Shown here piece by piece: positions 25,099-37,604 of a DNA stretch of 64,000 nucleotides; positions within the stretch are counted from its first letter, which is position 1; each line of letters starts with the position of its first letter. Below the pieces are notes generated by a model. The model was not told the origin of the DNA. It worked only from the letters and a program-made list of their open reading frames with translations, and searched no databases. Origin of the DNA: Boswellia sacra (Eukaryota; Streptophyta; Magnoliopsida; Sapindales; Burseraceae); the NCBI GenBank assembly GCA_013180625.2, contig SNVD02009731.1, positions 248,001 through 312,000 on the forward strand, read 5' to 3'. The position numbers and the translations under genes were made by a program.

Positions 25099-27505
25099 CA
25101 TTTCATCATACATAATATTTCATCCATGTTCTTCCAAACAGTAAAGTGGCTATTCGTTTTCCTTCTTTCATGTTTTCTTATTTTTATTTTTATATTATTT
25201 TAAGTTAACCTATTATACAGCAAACGACCTACACATCACCTTTTCTTTATGTGAGTCAGCTGTACTGTAAACAATAAAAAAGTAAAATGCTCTATTTCAG
25301 CTTGTATTTTCTTAATTTGTTGTGCTTTTCTTGTAAATTGAGTCAGTCATCACATTTATCAGCTTTATCATCATCTGATATAATTCTTGTATTACTACCA
25401 TTTGAAGTAACAAAAGGTTTACAAAGCGAAATCATAGAAAAGGGAAAGAGAGAGATGAATTTCGAGAAAAGTAGTACATAAATATGATAAAAATTGCCGT
25501 CCAACTTGATAAATATGAAAGTTTAGGCTGTGATGTTCGAGGCAAGGAAACGTTATTAGATTAGAAATTCAGAAGTGATTGATTTGAGGTAAATTTTTAC
25601 CAAATATACCCCTTTCAGCACCCACTTCCCACATCTAACGTGAAAGTACTTAAATATCCTTAAGAATTATGAAAATACCAAAATAACAATATAAATTTAA
25701 TATTATTGGCAATTCCTACACGAATAGGTCGTAAAAATATTGATATTTTTATGTTCACAAATATTACACAACCCGATCATGCAAGTTGCACAACTTGATC
25801 GTACAAAATTTTAAATTTCACACTTTTGTACGATTAGGTTATACAAAAATAATGATAATCTTATAAAATTCTCATTTATTATATGACTTGATGACGTAAG
25901 TTGCACGACCTGATAATATAAAATTTCAAATTTTACTTTTTTGTAAGACTGTTAAAAAAAAATGACGATATTCTTATAAAGTTTTCACTTCTATAAACTT
26001 AAAAGGATATTTATATCTTTTTACGTAAAAAAAGGTTACATATATATAAAATGGATTTAGAAAATTGGAGGGGTCATTTAAAAATATATCCATTGATTTG
26101 ATTCTTCACCAACTTGTGTGTGACGGAGAGAATGTAAATTCAAGATAACATCACGTGATATTCAAATATTGAGTTCAATGGGCTAGAGAACAAAAAGCAA
26201 AACAAGAATTCAAGACTACTCATCAAGCATTCTTAATAAATTGAAAAAATAAAATTAAGAATGGTCGTCAAAATAATCTATAATTTCATAAATTCAACAA
26301 TCCATTTCACAAGACACAGAACAAACATATGAAAAAAGTACCAGCAAATCGAGACACAAAGAGGCCATGGATGGTGGAGCAGCTCAGCAACAGTAGGGCG
26401 ACGTAAGATTCTCAATGACAAACAATGACAGTGATGAGTGAACGACTTGAACTTCTCTTCATCTAATGCAACAGTAGGGGTGAGTCGACAGCAGGGGTGC
26501 ACAGTGGCGGGGGTGGGCGTAGGGCAGCAGTGGCGATCGGCAACGGTGGTGGGGATATCTAGTGGTGGCTACGAATTTCAAAATTAGTCAAATTGGGGCT
26601 AGGGTTCTGGTAGAACGGGAAATGAAAGAAAAATACAATTTTATACTTATATTCGAGAGTTGCCAATACTATAGCAATAACCTACTACATCCGATTATAC
26701 TAAGACACATATACTAAAATTAATTTTTTTTAAATTTCCTGTGCGGTCGGGCATTCGTTAGGTTCTAAGACTTGTAAGCAGTACTTACCCGATAAACATC
26801 AGGTTTGCTGACACTCTACGAACCAACCAAACCTGATTCGGATCGGGTCTACTCGATCAGGTCCATTCGGTTTAGATATAAATGTCCACCCTTAATTCAA
26901 ATTATATCATGGTTAATGCATGAAACTCACCAACACCATAACTCAACAATTCAAAGTTTATATTGTATATTGAGGCTTTTTTCATTTTGAGGAATTCTAA
27001 CTAGAAAATAAGAATTACTTGTTTTATTCTTCTTATTACATTCAAAGTCAACCATTCAAGAATGTAAAACATTAATTTAAGCCATTACTAAGTTATTGTG
27101 TGCATTTGTTGCTTGAAAAATCTGCACTCACTACTCATGTTGTTTTTCTTTTTCAAAAGAATGTTTATAAAAAATGTGCTTCTAATCATATATGCTAGTG
27201 AAAAAAGTGAATCCCACAAGCTCAATGGACCTGTTGTTAAAAGAAAAAAAAAACCCATGAAAGGGAGGGATATATGAAAGATGATGAGCCGAGAAATATT
27301 AGATGCTTTAGTTGGGTTGCTGTCGCCATCACTATTTATGCAAAGGAGGAAAGTTTTACAATCTTTTATCATCCGAATTACGAATATGTCCTTTCTAAAA
27401 TAAAAATGGGGTCTATTGAGTTTAAATACGGGGGTTGAATAGAAGATAAATGAGTCTATTAAAAACGTTCTTACATAATGACGGAACTAAAAATCATGCT
27501 AGAAA
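25099..27505. other. Intergenic, repeats and no gene
   Basis: Contains an imperfect duplication (25.78-26.0 kb), a GC-rich patch on 26.4-26.6 kb without a recognisable product, and a right-end-like motif CCACCCTTA at about 26.89 kb. Open frames are short and without domains. Confidence 0.5.
25780..26010. repeat. Imperfect tandem duplication, period about 115 bp
   Basis: AAGTTGCAC occurs at 25783 and 25898, each followed by similar CTGAT/TTGAT, ACAAAATTT-like and TCTTATAAA blocks. The copies have diverged. Confidence 0.5.
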
Positions 27506-27510
27506 TAAAG

Positions 27511-27796
27511 TGTAACATTCTGGCCCGCATGTGACATTTTGTATTTGTGTGTGGCACTTTGCGGTTCCCATAAACCCTCAAAAGGTGACACCCACAAAGT
27601 CTCAAGAGGTGATCCCCACGCGTGCGCAAGGCCTAATACCCCAGCCCATTGTCGGATATTATTCGCTTTGGACACACAATCCATCATGGTTTTGCTTTCG
27701 GGTTTTGCAAGCCAAAAGGCCTCCAACAGCTTAAAGAACTCACAAGGTATTTAAGCACATATCACATTATATTCCCAAGCGACATAGGATGTTACA
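27511..27796. mobile_element. Solo LTR, 286 bp
   Basis: The sequence begins TGTAACAT and ends ATGTTACA, giving TG...CA ends with an 8-bp inverted repeat. It is flanked by an exact 5-bp duplication TAAAG (27506-27510 and 27797-27801). That combination is typical of an LTR retrotransposon reduced to one LTR by recombination. No internal domain, primer-binding site or polypurine tract follows. Short open frames within it are not genes. Confidence 0.8.
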
Positions 27797-27801
27797 TAAA
27801 G

Positions 27802-30010
27802 ATTGCCTCATAATGTTATTAAATTATTAGAAGCATACAAAAAAATGAAAGCGCAGCTAACATTATACGGGAATAAGGAACATGTGATGGAGTGAGCAGT
27901 AATAAAGGTCATGGTTGGAAGCTGATGGATGGTCGAGTAAAGAACCCATATATTAGAAGGGAAAAAGAGATTATTTGTAGTTTCAAATGCTAACCGAAGT
28001 ATATGACCACATTGGAGCTATATCTCAAGTCCCGGACAGCGACATGCAGAACATAGAGTATGAAGATCTAAGTGATGTTTTAAAAAGGAAGAGAGGTGCG
28101 AAGAGAGAGCACTAGCTGAGAAATTAGGGCATCAAACAAGCCATTTGTCCTGAAGATTATAGATGAAAAATTACGACCAAACAAAGAAATTAGAAGCCTT
28201 TAAACTAAAATTGAGAGATTGAGAGAAATTAGAAAGATTCATGTAATTGATTTAAGAATAACGCTCAAAGAATGATGGAACAACAAGATTTCGAGTAAAG
28301 AAACAAATTAACTAAACAAGAAAGATAAAATGAGAACTAACCTTAATCAATAAGGAGAAGGAGATTATACGACGTTTATGAAATAATTTGTAAAAACCTT
28401 GCAGGTAAATGGGGTGTAATAAAAAACTTAGTTATGCATTAAAATAGTATTTTATGAACTAAATTGGGTCTAACGAAATGAATATAGAGGTTTAAAATTT
28501 TTAATTAAATATATTTATAAGTGGAAGTTGAAGAGGTTGAATATATGTGTTGAATAGAATAACTTTTTATTTTTCATGGTACATGTTTATTTTGGGCCAC
28601 TATCGATCCAATAAGAAATCATAATACTGGCTCTGACCCAACCCACCTATGCCCAAGCCCCAAATACTCCCTTCACGTGCTCGTCAAACCAGGGTAAGGT
28701 GGACAGTAACTATCTGGCCTTGTGGTTCTTAAGCTACACGACACTAGATCACCGCATACTCCAGCATCTAAGGCCCTGATTTTACTGCAATCATGTGGGA
28801 CCAGCACTTTCTGTTATCATTGCAGACAAGTCTGACCCATAAGTCAGAGAGGTACATATTTTTTGCTCTTTTTTCTGGGTCGAATACTATAATCAAACCA
28901 AGCAGCAGAACAATGTGGTCATAATGGGAATCTAGCTACGAGTTTGAGCAATTTGTCTCTTGTCCCGAATGCGGAAAGGCTTCATAATTCCAACGTTCAA
29001 AAAACGGATTTTTCAATAAATGTGGGCTCCAGTTCTGGGGACCAGAAATATTAGATGAGCCAGCTACGTTAGCTACAACATCGCAAGAATACAAAATAAT
29101 ATTAAGCCATGCCTGGACCATCATTGGCTAATAATGGCCATGCACAGCACACACCACCAAACCACTACTCGATACTGGGCGTTGTAAAGGTTACCGTTTA
29201 AGTTGATATGAAAACAATTGGGTACCCACTACCCGGGTACCCTCATGCACACAAATATACATGCAACATTGCGCTCCCCCGCTAAGTCACCTCAGACATC
29301 TGGGACCTAATTCTATCATTTGATTCAAGACTTGAATCACATGATAGTAATAGTAATATTGGTGGCTGCATTCTTGTTATTTGTTGGCAGGTAATTTATT
29401 AGGTTCATATCAAACTCTCTCACGTGAAACGCACCAAAAGAAATGAGATTGATTGACTAAATTTTTACTAAGAGTGAGTGGTTTGAAAACAAGGGATGCG
29501 AACTTTGAATCTGATGTCATGTTAAGTAATTGTTTAATTTAAAAGCTTAAGTTATCAAAGTAAAAGTTTAACACTAATATTTAAATCTAATTGTTAAATA
29601 TATGATATAATTATATACACAATTTTGATTTAGTTTAGCAAAAATAATGAAAAATTTGAGAGAAACTAAACATCTAAAACCAGCTGTAAAGATATGTAGC
29701 TGAAATGATCTATCAAATATTGTATAATTAACACACATAAAAGTCAAGAGATACCACAGCATATACTCAAGAGGCATCTCCTTAAAGTAATGCAAAGCCA
29801 AAAGGATATTGCCCGACGCCACATGGAGACTTGCGTACAATGCAGCCAAGAACTACAATAACCCCCTATAAACTACAGTGTGCGGCCCTAATGGCGAGGG
29901 AACAAAAAAATGACCGTTACCAGGAGTACCCAAATAATTTCATTCCCTGGAGAGTTAAATTTATATAATATATTCGTTAATGATCAGCTTAATTATAAAT
30001 GTGCCATGTC
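27802..30010. other. Intergenic region upstream of the pectinesterase gene
   Basis: No gene is recognised. About 27.98-28.3 kb reads like a decayed coding fragment with many stops on the plus strand, source unknown. A palindrome-like GGGTACCC / CCCGGGTACCC lies near 29.22-29.25 kb. Confidence 0.45.
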
Positions 30011-30017
30011 CTTGCGT

Positions 30018-30029
30018 TATATATATATT
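30018..30029 (+). promoter_or_regulatory. Probable TATA box of the pectinesterase gene
   Basis: TATATATATATT lies about 120 bp before the ATG at 30139. A CT-rich leader (about 30089-30100) follows, as in many plant 5' untranslated regions. Confidence 0.5.
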
Positions 30030-30138
30030 TACACACATTCCAGAAAATTCACTTATCCTCGGCAAGTCGCCAGACATTCTCCATATCCCTCTCTCTCTCT
30101 GTATCATTTCCTTCTCTGACCAGTTTAATGCTATTTTA

Positions 30139-33100
30139 ATGGCGTCTCTAGCTTCTATGGTGTTCTTCTACGGCTACATGTCTACTTCTTTTTTGTCTCT
30201 TGTACTACTATTGCTAGTTAGAAGCTCAATCACTGCCACTGCTTCTACGACAAACTCATCCAAGCACTGCCACAAGTGGGTTGGACCCGTCAGCCACCGC
30301 GTCATCACTGTCGATGTTAATGGGTTCGGTCAGTACCAGTCTGTCCAAGCTGCCGTTGATGCTGTCCCCGAGAACAACAGAATGAACGTACTTATTCAAA
30401 TTAGTGCTGGATATTACATGTAATTCTCCAGCAAAATTATAAAATTAGTTTCATAAACTGTTTATTTTTGGTTATTAAGGCTTCATAATTTGCTCACCCC
30501 TTATATACTAGCTCCACCTCATCACTTTTAAAAGTAAAACTGTCATTTGCCATTAACTTGGCTTGAAATAATACGAAAGCTTTCATAAATCTTACTAGTT
30601 CATGCATTAAATGGCACTCTTGCACGTTTATTATGACTTACGGGTAATGCTGTAATTGTGATATGCAGAGAGAAGGTGGTGGTGCCGGTGACAAAGCCTT
30701 ACATCACGTTTCAAGGTGCCGGGAGGGGTATCACTGTGATTGAATGGCATGATCGAGCATGTGATCGTGGGGCCGATGGCCAGCAGCTGCGCACCTACCA
30801 AACAGCTTCTGTGACTGTTTTCGCTAGTTATTTCTCTGCTAGGAATATTAGCTTCAAGGTGCAAATATATATATATGTTCATAATCTTAAATGCTTTTCC
30901 TAAGTCCACGAGTAGTACGCGTGCACGACCATTATTATTATCATCTTTTGTGTAATGTAAGGAAGTACAAACAAGCGTACCATTAAATGTTTGCACTAAA
31001 TTTACTCTATTACATAAATGTAAATATATATTATTAAGTTAAAATTAAGCTTCTGATTATGGATATTAATTGGTGCAGAACACAGCACCAGCGCCATTGC
31101 CAGGAATGCAAGGATGGCAAGCTGCAGCGTTTCGCATATCAGGTGATAAGGCATACTTCTCCGGCTGTGGATTCTACGGTGCACAAGACACTCTTTGTGA
31201 CGACGCCGGCAGGCATTACTTCAAGGAGTGCTATATTGAAGGCTCTATAGACTTCATTTTCGGGAATGGCCGTTCCATGTACAAAGTAAGCAAAACAGCT
31301 TAACTAAGTGGGGCAGCAATTAATTAATTCATTTCATTATTATCCTCCAAGACATTCTTCTTTTAAACATTATCCTTCGAAAATAAAGGTTAAAAGAAAG
31401 TACTTTGAACTGTAACACACATGATTTTGGAATAAATTAACCTGACAGGCAGCATGGTCACTCTTTATTCAGTGAAAAAGATGCATGCTTTCATTTTTCT
31501 GTTTTCTCTGTAACTCTGGTCTGCTGCAAGAAGTAGAAAAGGACGAGAGCTTTTCTTAACGTCTTTTATTATGTGTCAGTAGCTGTGGTACCAACTTGCC
31601 AAAATAAAGCTAAGAAAGGAGAAACAATATTTGACAAGAATTGCTAGCTAGGTTGCTGCTTTGCTGGACTCAACTAGCTAAGAGTCAACACATCAGCAAA
31701 CGTCACTGCTCTACGTACGTTAATGCATAGGTTCTCTCACAATGTGGTCGATCACGTGAGCAGCTTATCTAGCTAATTCTGCATAAACCCGTTACGCAAT
31801 ATAATTGAGCACATTCATTAATTGAAAAAATAGAAAGTATTAGAATGATGTGTCTGAGGGCCGGAACATGTTAAATATGCTCTCTAGATAATATATTCTC
31901 ATTTAATCACACAGTCATAACCATTTCAAGAACAAAATAATTATATATATCATTTGACTAACTTTGTGGTTTGCATTCCATTTCCATGCTTTCTTTGCCA
32001 TGGAGTTGACTGTTGGTTGACTGTTACAGGACTGCGAGCTACACTCGATAGCCACAAGATTCGGGTCAATCGCAGCCCATGATAGAAAGTCGCCGGAGGA
32101 GAAGACAGGGTTTGCATTTGTGCGATGCAAGGTGACGGGTACGGGCCCACTATATGTGGGTCGGGCCATGGGCCAATACTCCAGAATCGTATATTCATAC
32201 ACATACTTTGATGACTTGGTTGCTCATGGTGGCTGGGATGACTGGGACCATATCAGTAACAAAAACAAGTAAACTTCCTTCTCACCTTTAACCTTCTATC
32301 TTGTTTTCTAGCTTATAAACAATCATTAACCAAAACTAATCGTATTTAAAGTTAAAAAAAATTCAAACTCCTAAGAAATCATTACTGGTAATGTTAATGG
32401 CATTTTACGCAGACAAGATTTGATTAAAAAAGATGGTCCTTGTCTCCTCTTCCTTTCTTTTTCATAAATCTTTTTGACAAACTCGTGAGTTTCGTTATCT
32501 TAGACAAGTGTAACGTAGTTCTAGCCACGTTTGTTGCCTGATGAGATTGTGTACAAACTTGCCTTCTTAGTATTTATTTATGCTCATGCAATCATAATTC
32601 GATATTTTGGCATTTAATTAATCCAGGTCCGAGTGGTAGTATCAGGTCCTTTGCTATTGTTTTTGAGAAATGACTGGGTCTGATCATTTCTGGAAAGAAG
32701 TTTTTATGGGATCCTTGTCCATCTACCCAAATTCTTACTTCTAATTCCAGCAAACCAAACGAGTAATCATTGAGTATTATAGAGAAAAGATTAGTCAACA
32801 AAACATGCCTTTAAAACTTAAAAGCTGCTTGAAAAAGGCATAGTTGCTTTACCCCTATGATGGCTAATTATTAGCTATTTAATTTGGGTAGACATTATGA
32901 GTAAAATAATTTGGTAGGGAATGATAGATTTGAGATGGGCCACGCCACGTCGAAAGATTCTCACCCTTTTATTTTGATTTTCTGGCAAGTTAAAGTTGAA
33001 AATGGCTAAAAACTTGTCAACAAGGGCTCGATTTTAGGGATCTTATGTGATAGATCTCAAAACATGTAACTGTGGCATGACATTAAGTCAACAAAACATG

Positions 33101-33411
33101 TCCTTGAAGGTTGAAAAAGTAAGATAGTTGATGGTATAATAGCAGTCTGTATTGTGGAGTTTGAAGTGACTCGTCTGAAAATTGCATTTTGAACATAAAA
33201 GTTGAGCCACAAATACAATGTGGTTCAGCTGACTGGATTCATTGCCTATCACAGGACTGCATTTTTCGGAGTGTACAAGTGCTGGGGACCCGGTGCAGCC
33301 AATGTGCGCGGCGTGTCATGGGCTAGAGAGCTGGATTTCGAGACGGCCCACCCATTTATTAGGAAGAGTTTTGTCAATGGAAGACACTGGATTGCACCAT
33401 CCGATGCTTAA
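30139..33411 (+). CDS. PME68: Pectinesterase without pro-domain (5 exons)
   Basis: Coding exons: 30139-30419, 30669-30858, 31079-31285, 32030-32268 and 33255-33411. All introns are GT-AG and the frame is kept, giving 357 aa. The first 35 residues are a hydrophobic secretion signal; the ATG at 30139 gives the best signal, though in-frame ATGs follow at 30154 and 30178. No inhibitor-like pro-domain is present. Catalytic signatures of family CE8 are intact: Gln171 in WQAAAF, GAQDTL with Gln193 and Asp194, Asp215 in GSIDFIFG, and Arg271 in YVGRAMG. The product should remove methyl esters from homogalacturonan in the cell wall. The [11 protein letters not shown] variant, in place of the usual LGRPW, and the ending [10 protein letters not shown] fit the PME53/PME68 subgroup. 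The symbol rests on that and on SEC16 lying nearby, as with Arabidopsis At5g47500; PME53 is the alternative. Confidence 0.93.
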
Positions 33412-34511
33412 GCTTTTGGGGAATCCTCACTTTCACAATTCATGCTCAGGCCACGCGTACTTCCCTCTCTCGCCTCTTTCTTATAGCTTACATAATATTA
33501 TTTGTTATTTCCAAATTTATAAGTCATTTATTGATTTGTTGATTCTTTGATATGTATTAAACAAGAAAATTAACAAAATACTCATTATTTGTTTATCTTT
33601 AACAATAACCCGCGGCTTGGTGCGCAAGTCTTTATGAAAACGTTTTAAAATGGACTGCAAAATTCGGATCTAAAAGAGAAAATTACTCCACAGAGGTAAG
33701 GGATAACAAATGTGGAGCTTCATAGGCAACCAACCTCTTTGGATGGAAACAGCTATTAACAAAGAATTACCAAATGAATCTATACAGAACTAAAGTAGTG
33801 ATAAACAACTGATATTCAAGTTGGACAACTTCATTACTTAATTTCTCACAAATATATTAAAAGAATATCTCTGGGATAACGATAAACAAGCTGGGAGTGG
33901 CAACTGGAAAACTTTGCTTCACATTGTACAACAATTTGACTGAGAATCGATCATCGCCGGAGACCTGCAGGAGTTGAGATCTTGATCAGCCATATAAACA
34001 GATACAGTTGTCCTAACATCAAAGTAGTTGTAGGAATTTTCGAACACCATAGTAGAATATTGAATATAGCAAACAAGCTAATTAAGGCCATCCTGGGGTA
34101 TCGGAATATTGCAGCAAGGACCAACTGCTCACCATCTATCCATCTTCCCATTTTGTCATGAGCAATAACTTAATCTGCTACCTACAATCAATAAACTCTC
34201 CTCTTGTAGCACCCAACCTTAGCTCTAAGGCAATTCAAGCTGAGGAAAAGCCCACTTCCTTGTATCCAACTAGAACCAAATAAATATTGCCTTCAGTGGA
34301 TTGTATACCTCATAAAGTTGAAATGTCAAATCCTAAAACTCAATATGATATATTATATCCATCAAGCATCACTTGCCTATTATATCATCCTCAGAACTTC
34401 CACTCAACCATGAATTCCTGTTCTAGCAGAACAAAAAACATGCATGGACACTTGTTCCATAAAACTGCATTTTGATTACTGCCATAAACCCAAAAAGAAA
34501 AAAAAGAGTAC
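33412..34511. other. Spacer between pectinesterase and PEX19 pseudogene
   Basis: It contains the pectinesterase 3' flank. A 67-codon minus-strand frame at 33951-34151 encodes two hydrophobic segments but matches nothing I know. No exon encoding the CaaX end expected of PEX19 is visible here. Confidence 0.45.
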
Positions 34512-36586
34512 TTACAATTGGCCAATATTTGCCAAATCAAAGTCAGGGGCAAGCTCTTGCACAATGTCATCGGGTGGTTGGCCACAGTCTTGCATTTTCT
34601 GCATGAGATCAACAATCTTGGTGAAGTTACTAGAATCATTTTCATAAACTTCATTAAGCTGTTTTATGAGTTTATATTGGCACGAGTAACGTTCATATTC
34701 TTCTTTGGTCAAACTGGCTTGATGATCTTCCAACCACTTGGGATATCTTTGTTCAATTTCCTTCATGGGTCCGTGAAGAATCTCCTTGGAGAAAAGTTGT
34801 TGCATCATGGTCTCCACAAAAGAGTCCATATCCTACATAAAAGGAGGAAATGAAAAGTTACTTCTCATTCCTCAAAATTTTTAAGATCATAAAGAACCTG
34901 AAGAAAAGAGAAAGATACTATTGAAGTATCAAAGAGGCATATATTATATGAGAAATGAGTACAAAGTCTATTAAGTACACCTGCATTAGCAAGGAAGAGG
35001 AGAAAGAGATTTTTTTTTTTTTAATTCACTGATTAACCTAACAAGCTTCATTCAAATTCGGGGATTTTCTGTCAAAAGTACACTTGGTGAGATTTTGATG
35101 CTATTCTCATATTGGAGTTATCCTAGTTAATAGTAGCTCAAATTCAAGTCATAGTAAAGTACTCAGTTTTGACTGCATGATTGGCACTGACAGCAGACCC
35201 AGGGAACCATGAGAGCAGCCGTCCAATGCGGCTCCAGTAATTTTGATCAATCCACAGTCAATAATTAATGCTATTACATAAGAGACTTGCTACAACTCAA
35301 AAGCACTCCAAGTCATCCTATTAAAAAATAAGCAACCCAGCAAGTAGAAAACTATCTATGACTTTTGAGCACTCTTCCAACATTGTGGCAATCTTCAGTC
35401 GAGGCATGGAAACACTCAAAGTACATAAAAGAACATAATTATTATCCTAAGCAAACGGAAATATAATGTACAAGTCGTCAAAAAAAAAAAAAAGGGAAAA
35501 TGGATAAACCAAGTTGGCCTCATAAGCAATGCATCAAATGATGCAATAAGAGTGTCAGCATTCTCATATGACTGTTCTCCATACATGCCCCTTTATCAAC
35601 AAGGTTATCACAGAACAATAAATTCAAAGACACGTTGATTTAACTTTCTTTCTTAGTGGACTCTGTTTAATTTAACATGCGTTGGGTGTAAAATTATTTG
35701 AAAGCTCCTTCGAAATATCTTCTGCGTTTGTGCAGCTTATGCCCAATCCATGAAGGGTCATTAAACATTAAAAACTCCAGTCTTGAATTCAATGTCAATC
35801 ACCAAATACACATTTTAATGACTAAATCATCACCAAAAACTAGACATCCACAACCAAAATCATAAAACAGTGATATCAAAACCACGAACAAACTAATGTC
35901 AATTGCAATTTGCAGACTCTTAAAAACTCACTCAAGAAAGAATGACAAACTCAAGAGGACTGAACAAACCCTGATACCCAAAAACAAATAAATAAAAGCA
36001 AATTAAAAAAAAAAATTACCTGATGTCCAGCAAGCTCCTCAAACTGCTTAACCCAATCATCAACCAATGCATCCCTGCCCAAGTCATATCCACCTGGTGC
36101 AGCCATTGACTCCAATCACTTAACAGCCTCCCTAGTCCGTTCCTCAATTTATCAAGAGCCTCAGTGACATGGGAATCCTTTGAAACCTTTTGTGTTCACT
36201 TTTTCTTGGTTTACAAGTCAGGTAATATCATGCCCAAGCCTTGTACCCCAGAAGGCAAGGAAGCAGATTCTTGCTTCTTCTCCGAGCCATTGCCTTCTCC
36301 AGTCCTGCAAGCAAATCAAAGCTAAATACTTGAAGTGTTTCTTATCAAAAAGTCAGCAACTTTGGTGTAATAGAGTATAATACTAAACAAAAGCGCGCTT
36401 ATAAGCAAAATTTAGAACAAAGGAGACACTTTTGAGAGGGGGCAGTGAGATTAAGATTCTGGAAATCATCCAAAGCACCTAAAAAGTGATTCCATTCACA
36501 TGAGGAAAAGATGTATATAAACGAGTCGATAATGAGTTGGACCTACTATCGAGAAGTTGGTCTAAATCATCGGATTGGTCGCCCAT
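34512..36586 (-). pseudogene. PEX19: PEX19 peroxisome biogenesis factor, decayed copy
   Basis: Exon-like pieces on the minus strand are 36586-36547 (MGDQSDDLDQLLDS), 36478-36430 (ALDDFQNLNLTAPSQK), 36304-36020 and 34832-34512. Splice sites remain, so this is a duplicated gene and not a processed copy. The third piece carries three in-frame stops (36211-36213, 36196-36198 and 36116-36118) and a one-base deletion near 36141-36147, where the expected KLRERTREAVK is broken. The last piece is intact: [19 protein letters not shown] through [17 protein letters not shown], the conserved C-terminal region. The farnesylated CaaX end is missing: either the frame stops at 34512, or the GTAAGT at 34515 is a donor with no acceptor exon. 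In plants PEX19 is the cytosolic receptor and chaperone for peroxisomal membrane proteins. A functional copy presumably exists elsewhere. An assembly error could mimic one of these lesions but hardly all of them. Confidence 0.88.
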
Positions 36587-37604
36587 CACTGCAAAAATTA
36601 AAGTAATCACTAACTATTGCGGCGGGGACGGAGAACAGGAGCAGAACAAAAGAAGCTGCAAAAGCAGAACGTCACGTATAGTAATTTACATGTAGCAATT
36701 CTATTTAAACGCATTTCTCATACAACATAAAGCATTAAAATGCTGGACCATTAACAATAAAGATTCTGCTGTAAATATTACTCCTAGGTCCTATGGAAAT
36801 TCTCCCAAAAAAATATATATAATATATTATTTGATTAGTAAAATTTTATATGATATTACAAAGTCATATTTCTATTTGCTTACAAAGAGAATTGTAGTGA
36901 TTTTTATGATATTAAATTCTTAATGTACTTTATATATCTTACTCTTTATGATTTTATAATTTCTCAGTTTTCTAATATGAACCCAAAAATGGAGAAATCT
37001 GGCCCCGGCTTTGGATCACAACATTCAATTCTCTGCAGTATCCTATTCCTTCCGCTGTTTGCACAGTGGTTCATGGACATTTAATCGAATGTGACGTTTT
37101 AAAAATAATAATAAATCTATAACTTATGTATAACTAATTCATTTTATAATTTAATTTAATAAAATTTTATTGAAAATATAATTTTTTTTATTTTTTTATT
37201 ACGGTGAATTTTTATCAACTGAAATTATAAGAAATTGATTATAGATAAAGCATTATTTTACTCTACATTGTCGACAGTGAGAGTTAATTTGCAAGGACAA
37301 TTCAAACGCTACAGTTGTAAGATTTAAAAAATTGCCTACAACTGAAACACGAATTAAGGCATAAATGTTTGAAATAAAAATAAATAATAAAATAAAAATA
37401 AGAAAACGTAAATGTACAGAACTTAAAAAAACAAAAATTTAAACGCGTTGCAACCAACTGAACCAAGTCAAGTCACTCCAGTCCAGAGGGACCTTAGTGA
37501 TATTTTCCAAATAAACACCAGTTGAGGTCCCAACTCCCTCCTAATCCCCAAGATAATAGCACGAAAAACGCCAGTATACAGAATCCGCTCCACCACAACA
37601 ACAA
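36587..37604. other. Divergent spacer upstream of the tRNA synthetase gene
   Basis: AT-rich sequence between the pseudogene start and the next gene. It should include the promoter of the synthetase gene, but no clear TATA box is seen. Confidence 0.5.

Noticed and set aside
26278..26600. GC-rich patch as an exon
   Set aside because: The minus-strand frame has only a kinase-like HHPW phrase and no supporting domain or splice structure.
27499..27754. Overlapping frames of 67-75 codons on both strands
   Set aside because: They lie within the solo LTR at 27511-27796 and match no retroelement protein domain.
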